The position numbers were made by a program, and so were the translations under genes. A stretch of DNA of 64,000 nt, taken from Sipunculus nudus (taxonomy: Eukaryota > Annelida > Sipuncula > Golfingiida > Sipunculidae). This document shows, piece by piece, positions 1 through 10,879 of this stretch (its first letter is position 1; every line of letters begins with the position of its first letter). The notes under the pieces are model-generated. The model did no database searches, had not been told where the DNA came from, and worked only from the letters and a program-made list of their open reading frames with translations. The stretch covers positions 92,092,723 to 92,156,722 of the forward strand of contig CM049309.1 in NCBI GenBank assembly GCA_026874595.1, written 5' to 3'.

Positions 1-347
1 GAATTGGAAACGTACAATTAAAAAGCTTTATGTGGAAGCTAAGTTTAATCGGTTTATATATTAAAAGCACATAGCTTGTGACGGAGTTGTTACAGTTTAT
101 CACCCACATGTTACTCTTATGAATCAGACTTAGCAAGCACACACTCTGGATATGTGTATATAAGCTTGAAGCGCTTGCTTGTGCAGGCAATGACCACTGG
201 GTAAGGTTGATGTAAATGACCTCCGAGCATGTAGAGGAAATTGATTTTTGATGTAGCGTTGGAATGTTCATGGGAACTGTCCCCTATGATAATGTACCCT
301 CTGGGTGATGCTGCGTAGATTAATGCCGGTTCCTTGATCTCTTGCAG
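1..347 (+). other. Intron sequence at left edge
   Basis: AT-rich sequence upstream of the first visible exon. It ends in a good splice acceptor (ctcttgcag, ending at 347). No exon is recognisable inside. It is presumably the 3' part of an intron of the SVEP1-like gene, because the exon that follows opens in phase 1 and so needs an upstream coding exon. Confidence 0.6.
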
Positions 348-524
348 TAATCCGCTGTGCCCCTCTGCTCAATCCAGAGTCAGGCTTGGTCAAGTGCAAC
401 GCCGCGAATTTGTATGGCTCCACCTGCCATTCTAGCTGCGACACCGGCTTTGCTATCATGGGACAGCGGACAGTGCAATGTCAACGAAATGGACAGTGGT
501 CATCAGAAATCCCTTACTGCAGAG
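348..524 (+). CDS. Exon: sushi (CCP) domain 1
   Basis: 59 codons, phase 1 at both ends, between acceptor cttgcag and donor GTAGGC. It reads from IRCAPLLNPESGL to IPYCR. Six cysteines are present in the order C, C, C-x3-C (TCHSSC), C, C, with the sushi landmarks DTGF after the fourth Cys and NGQWS before the last. Four cysteines is the standard sushi number; six is the selectin/SVEP1 variant with an extra disulfide. Sushi domains mediate protein-protein contacts outside the cell. This is the first exon in the window, so upstream exons are missing rather than absent. Confidence 0.9.
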
Positions 525-787
525 GTAGGCATACTCACGCACGGACACACACTGTTTTTGGCTTTTTCGTTCATTTGTTCATTATACTAATGCATCTACA
601 AGCACGTCTACTGGTGGAGTAACCGCTACTCTTTCAAATCAATAATGATTCAAATTAAAAAATTAAATTTAATATTTCAGTTTGCCGCTTTTAGACATCG
701 CAGTTTTTACTTTTAGTAGTAGATGTTCGTTTTCTTATCATGCTTTAATGGTCCTTATGATTCATCACTTTATCATCACTATTACAG

Positions 788-973
788 TTATCACTTGCTC
801 AGACCCGGGAACTCCGTTTCACGGCAGTCGGTACTGTCACACAGTTCACACTTACGGCAGTCAGTGCGCATTCAAGTGTGATGATGGCTACAAACTGGAC
901 GGGGCCGCCCAGCTCCTGTGCACGTCAAGCGGAGATCGGCCCAGATGGAGCGCTCCTACCCCGAGCTGCAGAA
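788..973 (+). CDS. Exon: sushi (CCP) domain 2
   Basis: 62 codons, phase 1-1, acceptor tattacag and donor GTACGT. It starts ITCSDPGTPFHGSRYC, the classic sushi opening with the DPGTP turn, continues CAFKCDDGYKLDGAA and ends in a Trp (PRWS) and APTPSCR. Six cysteines follow the same spacing as the first sushi exon. The donor lies only about 30 bp from the start of the 40-bp minisatellite. Reading through the donor runs into repeat-derived sequence and a stop, which supports the splice call. Confidence 0.9.
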
Positions 974-1005
974 GTACGTCACTTCTACTCCAGAAACAGG
1001 ACGGA

Positions 1006-1916
1006 ACAAAGTCCCCTGATCTCCATAGGTCAAGCAACCGACAGACCAAAGTCCCCTAATCTCCATAGGTCAAGCAACCTACAGGCCAAAGTCCCCTAAT
1101 CTCCATAGGTCAAGCAACCGACAGACCAAAGTCCCCTGATCTCCATAGGTCAAGCAACCGACAGGCCAAAGTCCCCTAATCTCCATAGGTCAAGCAACCG
1201 ACAGACCAAAGTCCCCTGATCTCCATAGGTCAAGCAACCGACAGAACAAAGTCCCCTAATCTCCATAGGTCAAGCAAACGACAGGCCAAAGTCCCCTGAT
1301 CTCCATAGGTCAAGCAACCGACAGGCCAAAGTACCCTAATCTCCATAGGTCAAGCAACCGACAGACCAAAGTCCCCTGATCTCCATAGGTCAAGCAACCG
1401 ACAGGCCAAAGTCCCCTAATCTCCATAGGTCAAGCAACCGACAGACCAAAGTCCCCTGATCTCCATAGGTCAAGCAACCGACAGGCCAAAGTCCCCTGAT
1501 CTCCATAGGTCAAGCAACCGACAGACCAAAGTCCCCTAATCTCCATAGGTCAAGCAAACGACAGGCCAAAGTCCCCTGATCTCCATAGGTCAAGCAAACG
1601 ACAGGCCAAAGTCCCCTAATCTCCATAGGTCAAGCAACCGACAGGCCAAAGTCCCCTGATCTCCAAGGGTCAAGCAACCGACAGGCCAAAGTCCCCTAAT
1701 CTCCATAGGTCAAGCAACCGACAGACCAAAGTCCCCTGATCTCCATAGGTCAAGCAAACGACAGACCAAAGTCCCCTAATCTCCATAGGTCAAGCAACCG
1801 ACAGACCAAAGTCCCCTGATCTCCATAGGTCAAGCAAACGACATGCCAGAGTCCCTTGATCGCCATAGATCAAGCAATCGACAGACCAAAGTCCCCTGAT
1901 CTCCATAGGCCAAGTT
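1006..1916 (+). repeat. 40-bp minisatellite, about 23 copies
   Basis: Head-to-tail units of 40 bp built around CTCCATAGGTCAAGCAACCG followed by a spacer containing AAAGTCCCC. Variation is mostly at fixed positions (CTGAT/CTAAT, GACC/GGCC, AACCG/AACG), often alternating, so pairs of units may have spread together. The last two units (after about 1840) are more diverged, as usual at an array edge. It lies wholly in the intron after sushi 2. Confidence 0.97.
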
Positions 1917-2274
1917 AACGTATTTTAGGTCCTTTTATCACAGACCACGGATGGATACACATTTATTTCCATCAAATAAACCACTTATGGTGGAAGAAAT
2001 TTTGTTCTACATGTGTCCCGCATGTACATGAAATATTTTCGCTTCACTATTACCTATGTTTATCAAGTCGTTTTACGCGGTAGATCTGCCAAATCATATA
2101 ATCCCCTTGGAACAAATAAAGATTTACTACACGTGCTTTTCCTTGCTCAGTGTATTAATAATCAAGGACCATGATTTAACAGCCGGCAATGCGTGTACTA
2201 TTTCTTTACCGTTTTGACCAATGAAGTCTTCATTTTCTGGTTTTACCAAACTTCTTTTTGTGTTTCTCTTGCAG
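1917..2274 (+). other. Intron remainder, no gene
   Basis: Unique AT-rich sequence between the minisatellite and the HYR exon, ending in the pyrimidine-rich acceptor cttctttttgtgtttctcttgcag. No exon or mobile element is recognised. Confidence 0.6.
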
Positions 2275-2532
2275 AAATTATCCCGCCCTCGCTGGAATTA
2301 TGTCCGGGGGACCAAGAGGTGCGAACGAGTCAGTCCCTTACGGCGGTGCCACGCCCCCGAGTGATATTCCGTACTTCCACGGGCAAAATAGCTCCGTACA
2401 CCTGCTCGCCGTTTGGTATGAAAGACCGTCATAACTTTACCATTGGTACACACAAGGTCACGTGCGAGGCCTACGATCCCTTATTTGGGCCTGGCGCTGT
2501 GACAACCTGCTCTTTTACCCTCACAGTTAAAG
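2275..2532 (+). CDS. Exon: HYR (hyalin repeat) domain
   Basis: 86 codons, phase 1-1, acceptor ctcttgcag and donor GTAAGT. It begins IIPPSLELCPGDQEV, the usual HYR opening (P-P, then a C-P pair), and ends CSFTLTVK, the usual closing strand with the second conserved Cys. Between them HNFTIGTHKVTCEAYD matches the HYR core 'F..G.t.V...A.D', with one N-glycosylation site (NFT). HYR is an immunoglobulin-like adhesion fold that accompanies sushi domains in SVEP1 and SRPX proteins. Two additional Cys (YTC, VTC) could form an extra disulfide. Confidence 0.88.
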
Positions 2533-2897
2533 GTAAGTCCCGGGCCTTTGGATGCTCACAGGAATATGTAGTCCGCAGTGATTCAGTTAATGTGTTCGAT
2601 GTATAAAGTAGGTCAGTGTGTTCAGTTTTAGGAATGCGCAGTGCAAAATCGGTCAGATAGGCATACATTTGGATACTGATTTAATGTGAATTTGAACTGA
2701 ATTTGTGACCAAATGGTTATCACAATATTTTTGTACCAGTAGTATTAGTTGAAGATATAAGGTAAACACTTATGGAAAGCACATTACATATGTATGTCAT
2801 ATACATAAACAAACGTTGGCATTTTTCTTCTTGCATCGTACAACACAATTAATTGTCGCTTTTAAGAAGCTATATCTAATAAATTCATTTCATTCAG

Positions 2898-3116
2898 CAA
2901 ACCCATGCAGACCGTTAACTAAACCCAAGAATGGCTTCCTGCTGTGTTCCCGAGCGGATGGCGGGGGCGTCCGTCTACACGACACTCAGTGTAAACTGTT
3001 CTGCAGGAGGGGATACGCCCTGCCTAGGACGGACAACTTCATGCAACGGGATCATTTATATAAATGCAATAAAAGTGGCCATTGGTGGCCAACTGATATA
3101 ATACCTGGATGCGTAG
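2898..3116 (+). CDS. Exon: sushi domain 3, start of duplicated module A
   Basis: 73 codons, phase 1-1, acceptor cattcag. Two donors overlap at the 3' end (GT at 3113 and 3117). The one at 3117 keeps phase 1 and is preferred. The domain reads NPCRPLTKPKNGFLLC, then QCKLFCRRGYALP, YKC, GHWWP and IIPGC, giving six cysteines in the selectin/SVEP1 pattern. It resembles the sushi exon at 23941 in its long stretch between Cys 2 and Cys 3 and in its position just before the unnamed domain. Confidence 0.88.
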
Positions 3117-3579
3117 GTAGGGATAATTCTTTGTATATTTTTAATCGACACAGGTATATATATCCATTCCACCATAAGGAATACTTTTATACTCGTTGTA
3201 AATATTCTCCTGTATGAAATAATTAAGTTGACGAGGTAATAATTAAATGCAGAAAATCTCCTATTTAATCTCTTCTTCAGTTATTAATAATGATTGATAT
3301 ACTGCTCATTAACTCGATGTTGTTTATGTGGAGTAAAGTCAGAATCCTGAAACCCTCGATTTAAACGTCATTTCTCTGTTGGCAGCGTAATTTGAAATGA
3401 ATTAAATAATAGTTTTAGTCCATGCACGTAAAAACACGTAGCTCTGAGAATGTCTAACGTAGAAAAGAATTTAAAGATTTAGTGGTGAGCACGCCTCATA
3501 GAAAGTAAACGAAAACATTAAAATTAGTTTCCGATTAAATCGGTGATTTCGTTTCTAGATATGATCTTATTGTTTGCAG

Positions 3580-4149
3580 TACCAAAGAGACCAAAAGAAC
3601 TGCAGTTACGAACAGAAATCCACTTTGAATCGTCAGACTGCAAGGGACGCGGAAAGTTCCTACCTGCATTTCAAAAATGTTTAGAACCGCACGCCCATCA
3701 TTTGAAAAGTAAATGTCAAACGTCTGGGCAACACTGCGTCTTAGAAATGCCAAGAATAGAAATATTGGACCAAGAATTGCGTCCAAGAAGACACTTACGT
3801 CATAAAAGGCGGTCACGTCACAAGCGTCGCTCACGCAATAGACATCGCACACATAGGGGGCGCTCTAGACCGAGAAGAAATAGTAAAGAGTGTATTGTTT
3901 CTTTCAAGTTAACGTTTAGCACAGAAGTGAGTGGCCACGGTGAGTGGCCGGACGAGTACCATACTGCTAAAAGTCGCTTGTATGATATGTTTGATTACTT
4001 TGAGGGGCGCCTCAGTGAAGTGGAGAGCGTCCTCAAAATGGAGTTAAGAAATGTTCATATACAAATGAAAAGAAATAGTCTCACATTTGCTCCACCAAGC
4101 AACAGGTGCCCGTTCCGGTACACCTTCAACAGGGACACGCTCATGTGTG
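3580..4149 (+). CDS. Exon: unnamed Cys-containing domain with basic furin-like stretch, module A
   Basis: 190 codons in a single exon, phase 1-1, acceptor tgtttgcag and donor GTGAGT. Residues 1-60 hold four cysteines (21, 34, 46, 53). Residues 68-100 are about half arginine or lysine and contain KRRS twice, which fits proprotein convertase cleavage. After this come a predicted strand (CIVSFKLTFSTE), a long charged helix (from YHTAKSRLYDMF to about MELRNVHI) and a second strand. The exon ends in C-x12-C (CPFRYTFNRDTLMC), the same spacing as the first Cys pair of the following GCC2/3 domain. I do not recognise the domain by name. It is clearly homologous to the exons at 24607 plus 25596: cysteines fall at 21/46/53 here and 20/46/52 there. 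Confidence 0.85.
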
Positions 4150-5705
4150 GTGAGTAGGACTTCTGTTATCATTATACCTTAAAACTGTATGCTTACTTCC
4201 AGCGCAGCACAGCGTTTCAGACCTCTGAGGGGAAAGAGTTAAACCGTATCTTGGAGCCTTAAAGGTTCGCTATCATATCTCGTATAGGCTCCTATACCTC
4301 GACGTTTGGATAATTCGTAATTAATAATGTTACAGTAACATATATCATGTGTTTCTTCTTCTAGTTGATATTGAAAGAAATAAGCAAAGGCCAAAATGGC
4401 AAGATAATTAAAAGAAAATAAATTCTTAATTTATTGAACGTACACTTATAACAGTTTAGGAAAGAGAAAAGAATCAGTTTATAATTGAACCATTTTATGT
4501 TTTTAAGGTAGCTACGTTTAAAGGCAACGTGGTGCAATAAACACACTGGGAGATGCAAATGCTTTAATGATATTTGAGTTCTTTAATTATAATCAAATAG
4601 GAGATCTGGTCGACATTTTGTCGTTATTCACGTGAGACAACATGGCAAGGAAAAATACCTGAACGTTAACAAATAAAAAAAGACAAAGTATTTTGCATCT
4701 ACAGTCGCCAGTTGTCTGGACCGTACAAGATGTGGTGATTTCCTGAAAAGAATTCTGTGGTTTCTAAAAGAAGCGGAAGTAGTTTATTTGGTTGCTCCTT
4801 TGACCAGTGCGGTTGGCAGGTGCTTGCCGAAGGAAACCTATCATTATATGTGTGTTAGCAGGCATGGTCATAGAACAGAGGAAATGGGCATTGTTTTGAG
4901 CCATGTGATCCGTGCTTCAACCATTGCCACAGAGTAAACCGCGGGTCACGTGGTTACTTGTGGGACTTGAAAGACAAGCCCGTTGATTCGTCAGATGTTA
5001 TACCAGTCTGTGAACTATGTCACCGTTTTTCGTGCTTTATGTGCACAGCGTGTTACTAGGGCTAGTTTTTAGCTCGTACAAAGGCTATGAAAACAGACCG
5101 ACTGTGAGAAGCAGTCATCATATTTGGTATATCATTCATGTTATTTAAGTGGACCTTTTTTTAAACTCTTCGCAAAATACGGATGATTTGTAAGCAATTG
5201 ACGAGCGAGACGGGTTGCTGATGGGCTCTGATTAACTGGGAACTGTAACTTGTGCACTTCATGAACTTTTTCATTTGTTTCAGGGTCACTGCCCGGGTAA
5301 ATTAGGCAATTATTTCAGTTGCTATAAGGAAACGTTCACTTTGAAGTTAAATTTGTCTGAATCACTGGCACAGATGTGTTCAATTCCGGCACAATCCCTT
5401 GCTTTCTATTCGATCACCATATAATGAAAAAGAAACTATTTTGGAGTTTAGACGGATATATGTAATTTTTCTGTGTCAGAGATAATCCATTCTATCAACA
5501 GTCCATCCTGCTACAAGGCACGTATGGGCTTTGATAGTATTGTTATTTTTTATTTTAAAAAAATCGCCTGCCATAGGTCCACTTATAAAAGAAATCCAGA
5601 TTAATATGCACTCTCATAATATCATAACAATCATATAATAATGTGTATCTGATACATGCTGTGTTTGGTAATCCGAGTGTTTTTGTGTGTGTGTTGTCGG
5701 GGCAG
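4150..5705 (+). other. Intron, no gene recognised
   Basis: 1.56 kb of unique, AT-rich sequence between the unnamed-domain exon and the first GCC2/3 exon. The stretch near 4700-5000 is slightly more GC-rich, but no open frame there is bounded by splice sites or resembles a domain. Confidence 0.55.
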
Positions 5706-5867
5706 TCACGTGCGGGGCGGGGACCTGGTTCAATCAGACGATTGACACGTGCGTGCCGTGTCCAGTTGGTCAGTACCAGGACGAGGAGGGACAGTACTCG
5801 TGTAAGCCCTGTCCAGCAGGAACCGCGTCCATCGAGCCGGGGGCGTCCGCCATCGAGCATTGTGTAG
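5706..5867 (+). CDS. Exon: GCC2/GCC3 (ephrin-receptor-like) Cys repeat 1
   Basis: 54 codons, phase 1-1, acceptor gtcggggcag and donor GTAAGA. It reads TCGAGTWFNQTIDTC, VPCPVGQYQDEEGQYSC, KPCPAGTASIEPGAS and AIEHC, the regular C-x12-C, CxxCPxGxY, CxPCPxG pattern of the ephrin-receptor-like family (GCC2_GCC3). One N-glycosylation site (NQT). It is an extracellular disulfide-knotted spacer found directly before the EGF run in SVEP1. Module A ends here; its partner is the exon at 26879. Confidence 0.92.
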   Translation, partial: SRAGRGPGSIRRLTRACRVQLVSTRTRRDSTRVSPVQQEPRPSSRGRPPSSIV

Positions 5868-7724
5868 GTAAGATTTCGTCACCTTTACACAGTGACTTTT
5901 TATCCTGTTGTACCTTTATATCAGTAGCTACCCACGACGTGAGTAGGCGTTTTACAGATCAATGTAATACAGAGAGACGGATTATCGATGGCTTTGTCCT
6001 TTTTTCTATTTGTATTGCCGGGAACCGTGTCCATAAAGCTTGTAATAGTACATTAAGTCTTGTTAGGCACAAATGGTGCAAGTTGAACTATCTGGCATTG
6101 CTGCTGGTTTTATCCTTTGTTATTTAACCTCCACGACCGCCATTAAAACGGAATAATCTTGCAACAATAAGGAAATTGATGCGAATATTTCAATATATGA
6201 TAACCGTTTCGCTTGCCATAAAAGGTTAGATATATTACCCATAATCGTACGCCGACCAAGGGCATATATGACGAGAAGTCCTGTAAAATGTCCATGGCCA
6301 CTTGAGTCTGATATGAATGATGAGGCTGATTGTTTGTAAGTTATGAATCATTTATTGTGACGTATTCGGCTAAATACCTTTGTCACTGTCACGGAGTATA
6401 TTTTTGTTTTTCTGAATAAGATGTAAAGTATACAGTGAAATGTTAAAAAGAACCCTGAGACAATCCTTCATTCTCTTGTCGGCCTTTATCTTCGTTGACT
6501 GAATGTTTTCCGAGCCATTGCGCTCAATCTTTTAATACTAATAAGTGTTTCTGCAAGAATGTATAAGCTTTTTAACCCTTGGCGTTCATTGGTTCAAATT
6601 TGCCCCCCTTTTTTATATTTTTGATTGTTTGATTGTTTGCACGTATTTCTCCAACAAATTTGCAACTGGTGCTGGCATCTGGTGGAGATAATATTAGACA
6701 GGTTGATTTTGAGGAAAGGTATATATGATTTAATAAACGCAATTTAATTTGTTGAATTTTCGTCATTTAAAATAATTCAAAGGTTAAATTAATAAAAATC
6801 CGGCGTTTGGTGTCCAACCTCGCAGTACCGTCTCTTATTGCAACTGCTCATGAATAACAGCAATTAATAAAATTAAATATGCATTTGTATAGCAGAAAGA
6901 GCGGTATTATGTAGGAAGATATCTGTTTCATGTAACGATTTAGTAATCTGGACTTGGAATGCGGGACTGAATCTGGTGGTATTATTGTATATTGAGGATA
7001 ACTGTCTGTAGATCAACACATTATCTTCACAATAATTGTTTTACTTGATGTTTATAAATGGCCTGTTGTATAAAATAACGCTCCTTTGCCGTGTCCAGCA
7101 CCAAAAAAATTTTCATATCCAGGCACGTTTGAGGAATACTGGATAGACTAGCATATAAATATTTAAGGTTGTAACTGCAGTTACACAATCATTTTGCCCA
7201 CGAATTGCGTTAATGAACCTCTGATAGGAAACCTACTTCAAGAAAAGATACACCTGGTCCCAATCCTCTGAAAGTAAAATTTCCCAGGCCCCTTTATTCT
7301 CAAATTTGAAAGTCAGATCAGCGTCTGACGAGTAAGTACCGCTGCCGGCGCTTTGACCAATTCGGGAGCCTGCATGTGGTCAAGTCAGGTCGGGAATTGA
7401 ATCATTTTGGTAACTTATACGGATGTATAAAATCTATGAATAATTTTGATTGCTGCTTCAAGGGATAGATCAAGAACAAGCAGCCATGAATATCTACAGG
7501 GTAGGAACAATACCGCATAGACAGAGGGTACTGACGGACTCATAAACACACGTGACCCAGTGATTATTTCAACCTTCTGTCCAAGTTGGACGAAGAGCAT
7601 ATTTTTAAGTCCCCTCCCACCGGTACAGAGGGCTGATAACCGGGTTATGATTTTACTACATGGGTCTTTTATTGACTACAAACCATCGACAAGAATTGTT
7701 CCTTAGTTTCAATATTGTCTGCGC
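5868..7724 (+). other. Large intron, first part, no gene
   Basis: Start of a 12.9-kb intron (5868-18807). This part is AT-rich and unique. The open frame running past the donor to 6127 has no domain content and is only read-through. No exon seen. Confidence 0.55.
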
Positions 7725-9345
7725 TTGATCTCCATAACGGCCGATACTCTTCCATCGCTGTTTGCGTTAAATCTCCATTACGGCTGATACTCCTCCGTCA
7801 CTGTTTGCGTTTGATCTCCATTACGGCTGATATTCTTCTGTTGCTGTTTGCATTAGATCTCCATTTCGGCTGATATTCTTCCGTTGAAGTTTGCGTTTGA
7901 TCTCAATTATGGCTGATAATCTTCCATCGCTGATTGTGTTTGATCTCTATTACGGCTGATACCTTTCCGTTGCTGTTTGCGTTGATCTCCATTACGGCTG
8001 ATATTCTTCCGTTGCTGTTTATGTTTGATCTCTTTTACGGCTGATATTCTTCCATCGCTGTTTGTATTTGATCTCGATACGGCTGATACCTTTCCGTTGC
8101 TGTTTGCGTTGATCTCCATTACGGCTGATATTCTTCCGTTGCTGTTTATGTTTGATCTCCTTTACGGCTGATATTCTTCCATCGCTGTTTGTATTTGATC
8201 TCGATACGGCTGATACCTTTCCGTTGCTGTTTGCGTTGATCTCCATTACGGCTGATATTCTTCCGTTGCTGTTTATGTTTGATCTCCTTTACGGCTGATA
8301 TTCTTCCATCGCTGTTTGTATTTGATCTCCATACGGCTAATACCTTTCCGTTGATCTCCATTACGGCTGATACTCTTCGGTTGCTGTTTACATTTGATCA
8401 CCTTTACGGCTGATATTCTTCCATCGCTGTTTGTATTTGATCTCCATACGGCTAATACCTTTCCGTTGATCTCCATTACGGCTGATACTCTTCGGTTGCT
8501 GTTTACATTTGATCACCTTTACGGCTGATATTCTTCCATCGCTGTTTGTATTTGATCTCCATACGGCTAATACCTTTCCGTTGATCTCCATTACGGCTGA
8601 TACTCTTCGGTTGCTGTTTACATTTGATCACCTTTACGGCTGATATTCTTCCATCGCTGTTTGTATTTGATCTCCATACGGCTAATACCTTTCCGTTGAT
8701 CTCCATTACGGCTGATACTCTTCGGTTGCTGTTTACATTTGATCTCCTTTACGGCTGATATTCTTCCATCGCTGTTTGTATTTGATCTCCATACGGCTGA
8801 TACCTTTCCGTTGCTGTTTGCGTTGATCTCCATTACGGCTGATACTCTTCCGTTGCTGTTTGCGTTGATCTCCATTACGGCTGATACTCTTCCGTTACTG
8901 TTTACGTTTGATCTCCTTTACCGCTGATATTCTTTCATCGCTGTTTGTATTTGATCTCCATTACGGCTGATACTCTTCCGTTGCTGTTTGCGTTGATTCC
9001 ATTACGGCTGATACTCTTCCGTTGCTGTTTACGTTTGATCTCCTTTACGGCTGATATTCTTTCATCGCTGTTTGTATTTGATCTCCATTACGGCTGATAC
9101 TCTTCCGTTGCTGTTTGCGTTGATTCCATTACGGCTGATACTCTTCCGTTGCTGTTTACGTTTGATCTCCTTTACGGCTGATATTCTTTCATCGCTGTTT
9201 GCGTTTGATCTCCATTACCGCTGATATTCATCCATCCCTGTTTGCATTGGATCTCACTCACGGCTGATACCCTTCCATCAATGTTTGTGCTAGATCTCCA
9301 TTATGGCTGATATTCTTACATCGATGTTTGCGCCGAACATCCCCT
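7725..9345. repeat. Minisatellite of ~38-42 bp units with 115- and 127-bp higher-order repeats
   Basis: About 1.6 kb of repeats of a core like GATCTCCATTACGGCTGATA followed by TCTTCCGTTGCTGTTTGCGTT. Between about 8010 and 8270 three-unit blocks recur every 127 bp; from about 8273 to 8730 a block shortened by 12 bp recurs four times every 115 bp with almost no change. Flanking units are more diverged. The reverse strand is open for long stretches only because the unit lacks stops in that frame; it is not a gene. Confidence 0.96.
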
Positions 9346-9573
9346 ACAACTGATTTTCCAAGAGTGACTTCGGTCAGAGTAACAGTCACGGTTGCCTTGA
9401 GAAACATCATTTTATATCACATGATGCATTTAGGATCAGCGGTTAAGGTAATACAGCCTCACTAAATTCAAAAATGAATGGATGAATGGACCTGCCTGTA
9501 GTTGTGGGAGTTCTCGTGCGATCACCTTGTCATCACAGAATTCTTCCTGTCTGTCTGCCTGGTTTCTTAGTTT
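9346..9573. other. Intron sequence between repeats
   Basis: Unique sequence between the minisatellite and a dispersed element. No gene or other structure recognised. Confidence 0.5.
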
Positions 9574-10714
9574 TTAGCTGAGCTGACTGTAAGATATCTG
9601 AGCTAAAGCAATCACACTTTGTCCGTCGTCCGTCCGGTTATCCGGCTGTTAACAGGGCAAAAATCGTAACCGTTAAATCTAGAAACTTCTAACTGTACAT
9701 CCAAGGTGGTCCTAAAGAAATCTCCTTGGAAACTTTAAATTAGGTCATGGTGACGCATATTTTGTGACCTACGGGCTGAATACATGATTTTGGGAACCCA
9801 TACAGTCAGATTTGGCACAATTTGTATCCATTTGGCCTGGAATCCTCTAACGCAATATGAAGGGAGGTCCTATGCAAACGTCCTTGGAAACATGAAATAA
9901 GTTCATTGTGGCCTATATTCTTCGACCTACAGGAAATAGATGTCATATGAGCATCCTGAATGTCAGATGGGCCCAAATTTATCTGTCAGGCCTAGAATAT
10001 TCTAACTCAATATCAAGAGAGGTTCTAGACAAATCTCCTTTGAAATCTAAAATTGGGTCATGGTGACCTATAATCTGCGTCCTACGAGCCGAAAACATCA
10101 TTTCAAACAACCCAGACAGTCATATGGGCAACATATTGATGCTGTTAGGCCTGAAATCATCTAAGGTAATCTGAGGTCATGGGCAGATGTATGTGGAAAC
10201 ATTAAATTAGGTCACTGTGATCTATAATCTGTGAGCTATAGGAAAAAGGCATCATTTAAGCACCTTGAATATCAGATGGGCACAAATTAAATTGTATCCA
10301 TTAGGCCTAGAATCTTCCAACGCAACATCCAGGGAGGTTCTAGGCACATCTCTTTGGAAACCTGAAATAAGGTCATGGAGACCTAAAAGGTTATATACTG
10401 CGGGCTATGAACCAAGTATATTGATTTGAGCACCAAGATAGCAGTGTACAAATCTGTTTTCCTTGAAACCTTCTGTTGCAAAATACAGGGAGGTCCTTGG
10501 CAAATCTCATTCGAATCCTGAAAATTAGGTCAGTTAATTCTTATAATACATGTCGAAAACAAAATACAAAATTTTATTTTCCGTCCGTTTTACAACATAG
10601 TAACATTAGCCATATAGGCTATTCTGACAGATGATATAAAACATTAATGAAAGAAATGAGCACAAAGTCATATTCAGCTGAGCGTCATGGCCCATGGGCC
10701 ACTACGCCCACTCG
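9574..10714 (+). mobile_element. Dispersed element, AGCTCAGCTGAC family, diverged copy
   Basis: Starts TTAGCTGAGCTGACTGTAAG, soon followed by TTTGTCCGTCGTCCGTCCGG and a run matching the other copies (CAGGGCAAAAATCGTAACCG). It ends CAGCTGAGCGTC, then the perfect palindrome GGCCCATGGGCC (10689-10700). The middle is a series of ~150-bp segments with GGAAACCTGAAATTAGGTCA-like cores. No coding frame, so it is non-autonomous. Other copies are at 31008, 33075, 34398 and 52319. This copy is the most diverged. Confidence 0.8.
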
Positions 10715-10771
10715 TTTTAACTTTTCAGAAAACAAGTTTTGTTTAAGAATTACCTATAATACTCTCATTTT

Positions 10772-10879
10772 ATATATATATATATATGAAGAAAAACAAC
10801 TGTAAATTCACTACAGACTGTTTCACGGGATGCGACCTGATCCTCATGTGAATGTTGTATATGTATATATATATATATG
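10772..10879. repeat. Two short (TA)n microsatellites
   Basis: Two pure TA runs of about 20 bp (10774-10787 and 10861-10877) flank a unique stretch of about 75 bp in the large intron. Confidence 0.8.

Noticed and set aside
3535-3852. Hydrophobic 105-codon minus-strand frame
   Set aside because: It is antisense to the well-supported exon at 3580-4149.
7907-8875. Series of minus-strand open frames rich in 'EINANSNGK' and 'YKQRWKNISRK'-type repeats
   Set aside because: They are direct translations of the minisatellite unit; the frames shift with unit length and have no start, splice or domain support.
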